Of a stretch of DNA of 5,776 nucleotides, positions 1 to 4,641 are shown one piece after another. The notes beneath the pieces were generated by a model. The model had not been told where the DNA came from and did not search any database. It saw nothing but the letters and a program-made list of their open reading frames with translations. Source of the stretch: a bacterium (GTDB lineage: Bacteria > Patescibacteriota > Minisyncoccia > UBA6257 > 2-01-FULL-56-20); NCBI GenBank assembly GCA_021780545.1, contig JAJXYP010000040.1:1-5776 (forward strand), read 5' to 3'. Both the position numbers and the translations under genes were made by a program. Position 1 is the first letter of the stretch. Each line of letters opens with the position of its first letter.

Positions 1-396
1 GATACTTCCCATGATGTCGAGTGAGTGATGGACGCCGCTTGCAACGCGGGCCCATCCGACGAGGAGCGCAAGCGCCCAGAGCAGGGCGCTTAATTTTTTA
101 TGATGGAAGAAAACGATCATTGCGACGGCGCCGGTCAGGAGGACGTGGTCGGAGGGGAATCCGTTATCGGCGGCATGTGCGATGAGCGGCGCGAAGTGAC
201 CGACGACAAACGGGCGCGGATCGTAATATACGCGCGAAGCGATTCGTGAAATGATATATGCAAGCGGCGCGATGATGACGCCGCAGAGTGCCATGCTTTT
301 TTGGACTGCCCGCGGCTGACGGAAGAAGTAAGCAGCCGCGATGAACAAGATGATCAGATAGAGATATTGCGCCGTGAAGACGATGATAGTATCCAT
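1..396 (-). CDS. PAP2-superfamily phosphatase (undecaprenyl-diphosphatase BcrC-like), C-terminus cut by window edge
   Basis: The 132 visible codons run off the left edge with no stop, so this is the N-terminal part of the protein. A hydrophobic segment lies at about residues 3-24 and a second at about 35-50. The three PAP2 phosphatase motifs follow in order: DPRPF at 59-63, FPSDH at 80-84 (the family's PSGH, in the PSDH form common in BcrC-like members), and ARVASGVHHSLD at 116-127 with Arg117, catalytic-type His123 and Asp127. The usual Lys of motif 1 is not at its expected place. Family knowledge: these integral membrane enzymes hydrolyse lipid pyrophosphates such as undecaprenyl diphosphate, recycling the carrier for cell-wall precursors; related members act on other phospho-lipids. 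The ATG at 396 is the first possible start, because an in-frame TGA lies 9 bases upstream. A terminator separates it from the upstream gene, so it is transcribed on its own. The superfamily call is firm; the substrate is inferred. Confidence 0.85.
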   Translation of the reverse strand, partial: MDTIIVFTAQYLYLIILFIAAAYFFRQPRAVQKSMALCGVIIAPLAYIISRIASRVYYDPRPFVVGHFAPLIAHAADNGFPSDHVLLTGAVAMIVFFHHKKLSALLWALALLVGWARVASGVHHSLDIMGSI

Positions 397-404
397 AAGG
401 TATC

Positions 405-434
405 ATTTTATGCTCGGTTTGGATGTGCGCGCAA
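405..434 (-). promoter_or_regulatory. Candidate promoter of the PAP2 gene
   Basis: On the minus strand TAAAAT (410-405) ends 9 bases before the ATG at 396. A weak -35, TTGCGC (434-429), lies 18 bp further up. It sits between the terminator at 447-480 and the gene, where a new promoter is needed. Transcription would start about two bases before the ATG, leaving no room for a ribosome binding site. Confidence 0.35.
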
Positions 435-446
435 GCCGGAGTTCCA

Positions 447-480
447 TAAAAAACATCCCGCTGAAGCGCGGGATGTTTTT
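447..480 (-). terminator. Intrinsic terminator (bidirectional shape) after the secreted coiled-coil gene
   Basis: CATCCCGC (454-461) pairs perfectly with GCGGGATG (468-475) around a six-base loop. A run of A precedes the stem and a run of T follows it on the plus strand, extending the pairing. Read on the minus strand it is a G+C-rich hairpin followed by a U tract, 23 bases beyond the stop of the gene at 503-1183. It should isolate that gene from the PAP2 gene downstream. The symmetric A/T flanks mean it could also stop plus-strand transcripts. Confidence 0.88.
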
Positions 481-502
481 GTGATGAACCGACCAGGAGC
501 GC

Positions 503-1183
503 CTAGTTCGAGGAGCCGCCCGATCCCGGTTGCATCGATCGAAGCTGTGCCTGCAGCTGCTGAACCAGCTGGAGCAGGTTGTTGATCTGCGACTGGATGT
601 TCGCGTTGTTCTTCTGAGCGTACGAAACATCGTTGACCGTCGTTATGGTCACGGTGTGCGCCGCTTCATTCCAATCGCCGGTCGCAGACAGGATGTCGCC
701 CGGATTAATGCTTGAGAGCGAGATCGGGCTGTTGCCGCCCGTGATGGTCGCTCCGCTCACATTCTCCGTTTTCGTCCAGCCGTAGAGCGTGGCCGTGATC
801 GTGTTGGCGGTCGGATCGACCGACACGACCGTAGCTCCCGTGAGGGAGAAGTGGCCGCCCGGGTTAATCGTTGCCGATTCCTGCGATGACTGGCTTGCGC
901 CTTCCGTCGCCGGTCCGGCTCCTTCGCCCTGCTGGCCCTGCGAATTTCCGCCCTGACCCTCTCCTTCGCCGATATTGGCGAGGCCCGGTATTACGAGCGT
1001 GCCCGTGGCATTAAGGATGGTGGTCGTCGCGACGCCCGGGGCGCCGATCGGGAAATTGTTTTCGCCGCCGTTGCCGCCGCCTTCACTGCCGTTATCCGCG
1101 CGCACCTGGTGGAGCGGCGCAATACCTGCGGCGAGCGCGAGCATGGCAAGGAGACCGATGGAACCCATGATGAATTTTTTCAT
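503..1183 (-). CDS. Secreted protein, low-complexity Gly/Gln linker, beta domain and C-terminal coiled coil; function unknown
   Basis: This 226-residue protein begins with a clear Sec signal peptide: MKK, a hydrophobic core at about 5-22, and a likely signal peptidase I site after VRA29 (next residue Asp30). Residues 30-110 are low complexity, rich in Gly, Asn, Gln, Glu and Ser. Residues 110-190 alternate in a beta-like pattern (SLTGATVVSVDPTANTITAT) and resemble the small beta domains annotated as DUF5666-like in patescibacterial exported proteins; that match is my impression, not a search result. Residues 191-217 form a Gln/Leu-rich amphipathic helix (NNLLQLVQQLQAQL), followed by a Gly/Ser tail. 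No membrane anchor follows the signal peptide, so it is probably exported and may oligomerise through the helix. The ATG at 1183 is chosen because the signal peptide starts there; no good Shine-Dalgarno precedes it. A strong terminator follows the gene. Confidence 0.8.
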   Translation of the reverse strand: MKKFIMGSIGLLAMLALAAGIAPLHQVRADNGSEGGGNGGENNFPIGAPGVATTTILNATGTLVIPGLANIGEGEGQGGNSQGQQGEGAGPATEGASQSSQESATINPGGHFSLTGATVVSVDPTANTITATLYGWTKTENVSGATITGGNSPISLSSINPGDILSATGDWNEAAHTVTITTVNDVSYAQKNNANIQSQINNLLQLVQQLQAQLRSMQPGSGGSSN

Positions 1184-1233
1184 GGCGTGATGATAAAAAT
1201 ATTTTTTCGACCTTTGGTATGAAAACCAATTTT

Positions 1234-1239
1234 ATTATA
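1234..1239 (-). promoter_or_regulatory. Candidate -10 box (TATAAT) for the secreted protein gene
   Basis: A perfect TATAAT reads on the minus strand at 1239-1234, 51 bases before the ATG at 1183. The sequence 16-17 bp upstream (GTGTGT/TGTGTG) is a poor -35. The predicted leader would hold a small hairpin, TTGGT/ACCAA. A second candidate, TATCAT at 1195-1190, ends 7 bases before the ATG but has no recognisable -35, so which box is used cannot be settled by eye. Confidence 0.45.
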
Positions 1240-1249
1240 CCGTATTTCG

Positions 1250-1267
1250 CCGGTTCACACACCGGTT
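1250..1267. repeat. CCGGTT direct repeat / CCGGT-ACCGG inverted repeat, possible operator
   Basis: CCGGTT occurs at 1250-1255 and again at 1262-1267, a 12-base repeat period. The same bases can be read as the inverted repeat CCGGT (1250-1254) with ACCGG (1261-1265). It lies just upstream of the TATAAT at 1239-1234, over the expected -35 position. A regulator binding here could replace a weak -35 or block the polymerase. There is no U tract, so it is unlikely to terminate transcription. Confidence 0.35.
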
Positions 1268-1296
1268 AGCATAGAGGTTTCGGCACCGCGCGCCCG

Positions 1297-1842
1297 TCAA
1301 AGAATGCCCCAGGCTGTTCCATCGATTGACGAGGTGGCGGCAGTGAATGCTGCGTTCGGGAGATCGCCGGAGAGAAATGGCCGCAGATGTCCCCATGCGA
1401 TTTCGTAGCGGCCGTTTGCCGGTGCCAGGGTGAAAAGAACATCGCCGGGCCGGAGTTCTGGAAATGAGGTTGCATTTCCGGCTGCCGCTCCCGCGAATGC
1501 GATGTCGAGACTGTTCCCGCGCGGGATGGCGGTTACATAGTATTCGATCAGGGTTTGGAAGCCGTTGACGCCAAGTGATCCGCGGTAGGGCGCCGTGCCG
1601 GTGGCGATTTCGAGCGTGAAAACGTAGTCCTGATTCGGCGGGGCGAACTCTTCATAGATATAGGTTCCCGCCCAGGACGACGAAGCCAAACCGGCTGCCG
1701 TTCCCGCCGCCGGAACCGGTGTCGGAGTCGTCGCTGGCGATTGCTTTGCGGGATAATAATAGAGCACGGCTCCTCCGGCGGCGAGGAGCACAAGGACAAC
1801 GGCAAGGATCAGAACGGGCGTAATGCCGAGTCGGCGGGGCAT
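1297..1842 (-). CDS. Membrane-anchored extracytoplasmic protein of unknown function (DUF5991-like impression)
   Basis: A 181-residue protein. After MPRR comes one transmembrane segment at about residues 7-29, with positive charges before it, predicting the C-terminus outside the cell. A Pro/Thr/Ala linker (31-56) leads to a compact beta-rich domain at 57-181 with features such as SWAGTYIYEEFA (56-67), VNGFQTLIEYYVTAI (92-106) and a conserved-looking WGHLRP (150-155). The pattern of a short signal or TM, an anchor linker, then a Y-x-Y-E-E start and a G-F-Q-T segment reminds me of proteins annotated DUF5991, but I could not verify this. There is no lipobox Cys, so the TM helix is the anchor. 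ATG at 1842 is the only sensible start, since the TM segment follows at once. The gene is alone between its own promoter-like box and the promoter of the next gene, both on the minus strand. No catalytic residues can be assigned. Confidence 0.72.
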   Translation of the reverse strand: MPRRLGITPVLILAVVLVLLAAGGAVLYYYPAKQSPATTPTPVPAAGTAAGLASSSWAGTYIYEEFAPPNQDYVFTLEIATGTAPYRGSLGVNGFQTLIEYYVTAIPRGNSLDIAFAGAAAGNATSFPELRPGDVLFTLAPANGRYEIAWGHLRPFLSGDLPNAAFTAATSSIDGTAWGIL

Positions 1843-1848
1843 ATCTTT

Positions 1849-1854
1849 ATTCTA
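1849..1854 (-). promoter_or_regulatory. Candidate -10 box (TAGAAT) directly before the membrane-anchored protein gene
   Basis: TAGAAT on the minus strand (1854-1849) ends 7 bases before the ATG at 1842, which would put the transcription start on the start codon. No convincing -35 is seen 16-18 bp upstream. It is listed because the same spacing recurs at four other genes in the window. Confidence 0.35.
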
Positions 1855-1900
1855 GCAAACGGGGGAGTGGCGCTTTTCCGCGGGCGCGAATCATTATGGT

Positions 1901-1923
1901 CGCTGAGTATTCAGCGGGGGGGG
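1901..1923. repeat. Small perfect hairpin followed by an eight-G run in the 1843-1983 gap
   Basis: CGCTGA (1901-1906) pairs with TCAGCG (1911-1916) around the four-base loop GTAT, and the plus strand continues as a run of eight G (1916-1923). It lies downstream of the methyltransferase gene, whose transcripts cross it as C8 then the stem, with no U tract. It is therefore a poor intrinsic terminator but may pause or stabilise the 3' end. The remainder of 1843-1983 shows no gene. Confidence 0.4.
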
Positions 1924-1983
1924 TAGAGACGAGAGAACGAGAATTAAGACAGAGGGTCGAGCCCCGTAATTTGAGGGCATCTT

Positions 1984-2637
1984 TTAGCCTCCAATCGAAG
2001 GACCCCGATCTCGGTCAAACCAAATAATCATCTCATCTCCACCATTTGGATTTTCCAAGACACGAGATGGCTGAAAACCTAATGCTATTAGTTCTTGAAT
2101 CTTCTTCTCGTTTTTTTCTTTAGCATCGTAAAACCCCAAAATAAACCGACCGCCGCTTTTTGTGCCACTCATTAGTTGTTGAAAAAGCTTATCATCTGGT
2201 TTTATTTCGTAATTGTCCCAAACGTTCCAATATACAAAATCAAAATCTCTGGGAAAATTTTTTCTTTGCTTAAGTTCGTCTGGAGTCGCGAAATGGGTTT
2301 CCTGCTCCGGGAATAGCTCTTTAGCATCTCGAATAGCTTGGTCATCAGTATCCAAGCCATATGGGTCGATTTTATGGTCAGTCCATTCCTGAATGGATTT
2401 TAGCAACAGACCATTGGCACTTCCAAAATCTAAGAGAGAGCCATCCTTATCAATGGCTGAAGCGATAAAATTTCTTCCTCTGGCCCATTCTTTCCAAGCT
2501 CCTTCAGCATTAAACAATTCACTACCATCATAGAAATGACTTCTTTCGAGAAGTCCTTTTAATTTTTCAGGATTTTCTATGAGTGCATGAAACTCCTGCT
2601 TCGGTGGTTTACCTTCTTTTTTCTCAAAATCTTCCAT
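1984..2637 (-). CDS. Class I SAM-dependent methyltransferase, substrate unknown
   Basis: A 217-residue protein with the Rossmann methyltransferase order. Motif I is SLLDFGSANGLLLKS at 67-81 (Asp70, Gly72, Gly76 in the AdoMet loop). The acidic end of strand 2 is YGLDTDD at 93-99, expected to hold the ribose hydroxyls. A motif IV-like DFDFVYWNVWDNY lies at 131-143, and the strand SGGRFILGFYD at 161-171 is typical of the later core. Residues 1-60 form a charged helical lid. The C-terminus ends in a beta hairpin around GDEMIIWFDRD. It transfers a methyl group from S-adenosylmethionine in the cytoplasm; nothing visible tells small molecule from protein or RNA substrates. The gene is noticeably A+T-richer than the envelope genes to its left and diverges from the charged coiled-coil gene, sharing its intergenic region. 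The ATG at 2637 lies just beyond a well-formed promoter, which argues for this start and a leaderless message. Confidence 0.8.
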   Translation of the reverse strand: MEDFEKKEGKPPKQEFHALIENPEKLKGLLERSHFYDGSELFNAEGAWKEWARGRNFIASAIDKDGSLLDFGSANGLLLKSIQEWTDHKIDPYGLDTDDQAIRDAKELFPEQETHFATPDELKQRKNFPRDFDFVYWNVWDNYEIKPDDKLFQQLMSGTKSGGRFILGFYDAKEKNEKKIQELIALGFQPSRVLENPNGGDEMIIWFDRDRGPSIGG

Positions 2638-2645
2638 TTGTTCAT

Positions 2646-2674
2646 ATCTTAGCTTTATCCATTAAGTTGTAAAG
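2646..2674 (-). promoter_or_regulatory. Promoter of the methyltransferase gene (TTTACA-17-TAAGAT)
   Basis: On the minus strand TTTACA (2674-2669, one mismatch to TTGACA) is followed after exactly 17 bp by TAAGAT (2651-2646, one mismatch to TATAAT). The -10 ends 9 bases before the ATG at 2637, so transcription should start within about two bases of the start codon. This is a sigma70-type match with ideal spacing. Confidence 0.65.
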
Positions 2675-2699
2675 TGAAGCATATCAATCATGCCCCGTC

Positions 2700-2728
2700 T
2701 TGAGATTCGAACAAGAGTTCGGCATAAT
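2700..2728 (+). promoter_or_regulatory. Promoter of the charged coiled-coil gene (TTGAGA-17-CATAAT)
   Basis: TTGAGA (2700-2705, one mismatch to consensus) and CATAAT (2723-2728, one mismatch) are spaced by exactly 17 bp. The -10 ends 7 bases before the ATG at 2735, so the first transcribed base should be the A of the start codon or very near it. Only 25 bp separate its -35 from the -35 of the divergent methyltransferase promoter, so the two may be co-regulated. Confidence 0.65.
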
Positions 2729-2734
2729 ATAGGT

Positions 2735-3322
2735 ATGAGTGAAAAAATGCCTAATGCTGATCTGTACGATGCAGGAGGGAGAGTGCAGGATGTTGACGCA
2801 GCCAGAGAAATGGCTGACTTGGAAGATCGGCATCGGGAGGATGATAAACAAAGGGTCTTCGGACCAAGAAAAAAAGAGGTCGAGGAAAGAGAGGTTAGAT
2901 TGACCGAGGTCGGCAGCGAGGTTCTCGCACGGAAAAAGGAAGATGCGACGAGACATGAAGCATACGAACAAGCCGAAACGAAAAGATGGAAAGAAAGAGA
3001 GGAATTCATAAAACGGAAATTAGTTACCAATAATATTTCCCAAGAAAAATGGGACTCATTTCCGCAACGAGAACAATCTGCATTAGAACTTAAATGGAAG
3101 CGTGAAACAGAAAAGCCCCCCGAGTATTTTCTTGAGCGAAGGCTCGAAACTTTAATCGGTAAAAAGGTTAGCTCCTTCAAAGTCGGAGATTTTGGTGATG
3201 TTGAGTTAAAATTTGATGACGGCGCTGTTCTCTCTTTCACCAGTTGGGATGCCTATAACGACGCGGCAGACTATGATGCTGTAGAGGTTGATCGTCTACA
3301 AGAAAAAGAAACGGGAAAATAA
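2735..3322 (+). CDS. Highly charged coiled-coil protein with small C-terminal beta domain; function unknown
   Basis: I do not recognise this 195-residue protein. Residues 15-135 are almost entirely Glu, Lys, Arg, Asp and Gln in a heptad-like helical pattern (for example KKEVEEREVRLTEVGSEVLA and EQAETKRWKEREEFIKRK), predicting a long cytoplasmic coiled coil or extended helix. Residues about 137-185 change character to short strands: RLETLIGKKVSSFKV, DVELKFDDGAVLSFTSWDAY. This is a small beta domain with a D-D-G turn like those in several short uncharacterised domains. There is no signal peptide or membrane segment. The start at 2735 is chosen over an in-frame ATG at 2690 because the promoter (2700-2728) lies between them and a transcript starting near 2735 would not contain the earlier codon. 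It is divergently arranged with the methyltransferase, so it might be its partner or target, but that is only positional inference. Confidence 0.72.
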   Translation: MSEKMPNADLYDAGGRVQDVDAAREMADLEDRHREDDKQRVFGPRKKEVEEREVRLTEVGSEVLARKKEDATRHEAYEQAETKRWKEREEFIKRKLVTNNISQEKWDSFPQREQSALELKWKRETEKPPEYFLERRLETLIGKKVSSFKVGDFGDVELKFDDGAVLSFTSWDAYNDAADYDAVEVDRLQEKETGK

Positions 3323-3335
3323 TTACTCGTAAGAT

Positions 3336-3354
3336 AGATCGGCTCGATCTTTCT
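3336..3354 (+). terminator. Weak candidate terminator after the coiled-coil gene
   Basis: AGATCG (3336-3341) pairs with CGATCT (3345-3350) around a three-base loop, followed by TTTCT. It starts 14 bases after the stop at 3322 and lies on the correct strand. The stem is short and the T tract interrupted, so termination may be inefficient. Confidence 0.4.
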
Positions 3355-3403
3355 GGTCATTGCAGAAAATATGGCCACTCTGGCCGCCCACCCGGGATAA
3401 CCA

Positions 3404-3459
3404 GCTCGGTCGCTTTTCAGCTGTGCCCTTGGCTGGAATCGAACCCCGCTCGGTCGCTT
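3404..3459. repeat. Pair of 12-bp direct repeats (GCTCGGTCGCTT) flanking the tRNA 3'-end copy
   Basis: GCTCGGTCGCTT is found at 3404-3415 and 3448-3459, 44 bp apart, one on each side of the truncated tRNA end at 3422-3445. Its first eight bases also occur at 5662-5669 beside the intact tRNA-Arg. Repeats of this size around a putative att core could be recombinase arm sites or a trace of a slipped duplication. The second copy lies inside a loose CCCGC/GCGGG stem (3445-3466). Confidence 0.55.
3422..3445 (-). pseudogene. Truncated tRNA 3' end (T-loop to 3' terminus), candidate att-site copy
   Basis: Read on the minus strand this is the GGTTCGATTCC T-loop segment followed by a tRNA acceptor 3' strand (AAGGGC) and ACA. 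It matches the 3' end of the intact tRNA-Arg (5684-5707) at 22 of 24 positions in the same orientation. The similarity resumes outside the tRNA: ACCAGCTCGGTC at 3400-3411 versus ACCTGCTCGGTC at 5658-5669 (11 of 12), with a 10- versus 14-base gap. No D-arm, anticodon arm or 5' acceptor strand is present, and the T stem cannot close, so it cannot make a tRNA. Tyrosine-recombinase elements that use tRNA genes leave exactly such a 3' copy at the far end. An alternative is decay of a duplicated tRNA gene. Confidence 0.6.
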
Positions 3460-3513
3460 ATGCGGGATGACTTATAAAATCTCAATTTCATAAATTCACT
3501 TCTCCGAACTTGC

Positions 3514-3542
3514 TTGCATATTGCCATATAATCGCATATAAT
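3514..3542 (+). promoter_or_regulatory. Promoter of the Fic operon (TTGCAT-17-TATAAT)
   Basis: A perfect TATAAT at 3537-3542 ends 8 bases before the ATG at 3550. TTGCAT at 3514-3519 is 17 bp upstream and keeps the TTG of a -35. A second perfect TATAAT lies at 3527-3532, ten bases earlier. Either start would give a very short or absent leader. Confidence 0.6.
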
Positions 3543-3563
3543 CTCATATATGGCATATATGAG
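3517..3563. promoter_or_regulatory. Phased CATAT array with a perfect inverted repeat over the Fic start codon; likely operator
   Basis: CATAT begins at 3517, 3525, 3535, 3545 and 3554, steps of 8, 10, 10 and 9 bases, about one helical turn each. The last two copies form a perfect inverted repeat: CTCATATATG (3543-3552), one G, then CATATATGAG (3554-3563). The palindrome begins one base after the TATAAT at 3537-3542 and contains the ATG at 3550 and the next in-frame ATG at 3559. A dimeric protein bound here would block the promoter. The Fic protein's own winged-helix domain is the obvious candidate (inference). Confidence 0.65.
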
Positions 3564-4641
3564 AAAGTTTGAGCGGCGATTCAAGAATATTGATCCCCTT
3601 GTCTGGGGGCGGATTGAGGAAATCGATGTGGTAAAAACGCATTGGTCGGCGGGGATACGCCTTGACCCGCAGATCCTGGGACGCCTCAAGAAATCCGTCC
3701 TTATCACCTCGACGGGCGCTTCGACGCGCATTGAGGGAGCGAAGCTTTCAGATGAAGACATCGAGCGAATGATGCGCGGCATCTCCATCCAAAAGTTTCC
3801 CGATCGCGACAAGCAGGAGGTGCAAGGATATTACGAGCTCCTCTCTAATGTATTTGAGAACTGGCAATCCATCCCGTTTTCGGAGAGCACGATCAAATTC
3901 TTCCATCGTGAGCTTTTGAAATACACCGAGAAGGACGCACTGCATCGCGGCGGGTACAAGCGGGTCGAGAACAAGGTGGCGATGGTAAGCCCCGGCGGCG
4001 ATACCCGAATCATCTTTGATACGACCGCGCCATACCTTGTTCCGAAAGAAATGCAGGAGCTCGTCGAATGGACACAGGAGGCGTTGCTTAAAAAACAACT
4101 CCATCCGACCCTCGTGATCGGCAACTTCGTCGTGGAATTCCTAAAGATACATCCCTTTGAAGACGGGAACGGGCGGCTTTCACGCATTCTCACAAACCTT
4201 CTTATGCTCCAGCATGGCTACGTTTATATGCCCTACGTTTCACACGAGAAGATCGTCGAGGACAATAAGCCGGAATATTACGTCGCGCTCCGGCAAAGCC
4301 AGCGAACCTTCGGCCTACCAAAGGAAACGATCGCGCCGTGGCTCTCGTTCTTCTCAACCATCCTTTTTGAGCAGGCGAACCATGCCACCACGCTCCTCTC
4401 CAAAGAAGAGATTGAAAAGCTCTTTTCGCCGCAGCAACGAAAGGTGTGGGAGCACCTCGAGAAGGCGGGCGAGGCGACGCCGCTTGAGATCGCAAAAGCG
4501 ACTGGCGTTCCGCGCCCAACCGTGAGCCAGGCGATCGCGAAACTCCTCAAGCTCAAACGGATCGAGCGGATGGGAGTGGGGAGAGCGACAAGATATAAAA
4601 AAATATATTTTGGGGTGGGCACGAATGGAAACCTTTCCTGA
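3550..4641 (+). CDS. Class II Fic-domain protein adenylyltransferase with C-terminal winged helix
   Basis: A 363-residue protein with the three-part layout of Shewanella SoFic-type proteins and a similar length. Residues 1-100 are the Fic_N-type region with the inhibitory motif [S/T]xxxE[G/N] as Ser58, Glu62 and Gly63 (STRIEG), which places it in class II: Glu62 should block the ATP gamma-phosphate site and keep the enzyme restrained. The Fic core carries an intact catalytic motif, HPFEDGNGRLSR at 201-212, with catalytic His201, Asp205 for Mg2+, and Arg209/Arg212. A flap-like strand lies near 135-150. Residues about 290-350 form a winged helix-turn-helix (PLEIAKATGVPRPTVSQAIA as recognition region, then the basic wing GVGRATRYKK). 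Family role: transfer of AMP from ATP to a protein hydroxyl, in the cytoplasm; the target is unknown. It starts inside a palindromic operator, so self-regulation is plausible. Its 3' end overlaps the next gene by 17 bases, indicating one operon. Confidence 0.93.
   Translation: MAYMRKFERRFKNIDPLVWGRIEEIDVVKTHWSAGIRLDPQILGRLKKSVLITSTGASTRIEGAKLSDEDIERMMRGISIQKFPDRDKQEVQGYYELLSNVFENWQSIPFSESTIKFFHRELLKYTEKDALHRGGYKRVENKVAMVSPGGDTRIIFDTTAPYLVPKEMQELVEWTQEALLKKQLHPTLVIGNFVVEFLKIHPFEDGNGRLSRILTNLLMLQHGYVYMPYVSHEKIVEDNKPEYYVALRQSQRTFGLPKETIAPWLSFFSTILFEQANHATTLLSKEEIEKLFSPQQRKVWEHLEKAGEATPLEIAKATGVPRPTVSQAIAKLLKLKRIERMGVGRATRYKKIYFGVGTNGNLS

Noticed and set aside
164..406. An 80-codon open frame on the minus strand over the PAP2 region
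   Set aside because: It is out of frame with the PAP2 phosphatase, whose three motifs are unmistakable in the adjacent frame starting at 396; the other frame gives a Cys/Arg/His-rich sequence with no domain.
1211..1236. Plus-strand hairpin TTGGT/ACCAA followed by TTTTATT as a terminator
   Set aside because: No plus-strand gene lies upstream, the stem is short and A+T-rich, and it falls in the leader of the minus-strand secreted-protein gene.
1951..1980. Possible tRNA 3' end on the plus strand (GGGTCGAGCCCC to GAGGGCA)
   Set aside because: The T-loop lacks the conserved TTC, the distance to the acceptor-like part is wrong, and only a few base pairs form; kept only as a place to look for a distal att site.
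2691..2717. tRNA 3'-end-like text on the minus strand (GTTCGAATCTC then GACGGGGCA)
   Set aside because: The canonical T stem cannot close with a seven-base loop, it matches neither the tRNA-Arg nor the 3422 copy beyond the T-loop, and the same bases are better explained as the promoter of the 2735 gene.
2690..2734. In-frame upstream ATG extending the coiled-coil protein by 15 residues
   Set aside because: The promoter boxes at 2700-2705 and 2723-2728 lie downstream of this codon, so the main transcript would not include it.
3517..3563. CRISPR-like or tandem-repeat array reading of the CATAT units
   Set aside because: Units are five bases with 3-5 base gaps, far too short for CRISPR repeats and spacers, and they coincide with promoter and start-codon signals.
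4610..4624. TTG start at 4610 for the helical protein
   Set aside because: The ATG at 4625 has a G-rich stretch at suitable spacing upstream, whereas nothing resembling a ribosome site precedes the TTG in its A+T-rich surroundings.
3550..4641. Fic protein as a Doc-type toxin needing a separate antitoxin
   Set aside because: The inhibitory motif (Ser58, Glu62, Gly63) is inside the same chain, which defines class II; the overlapping gene lies downstream and has no antitoxin features.
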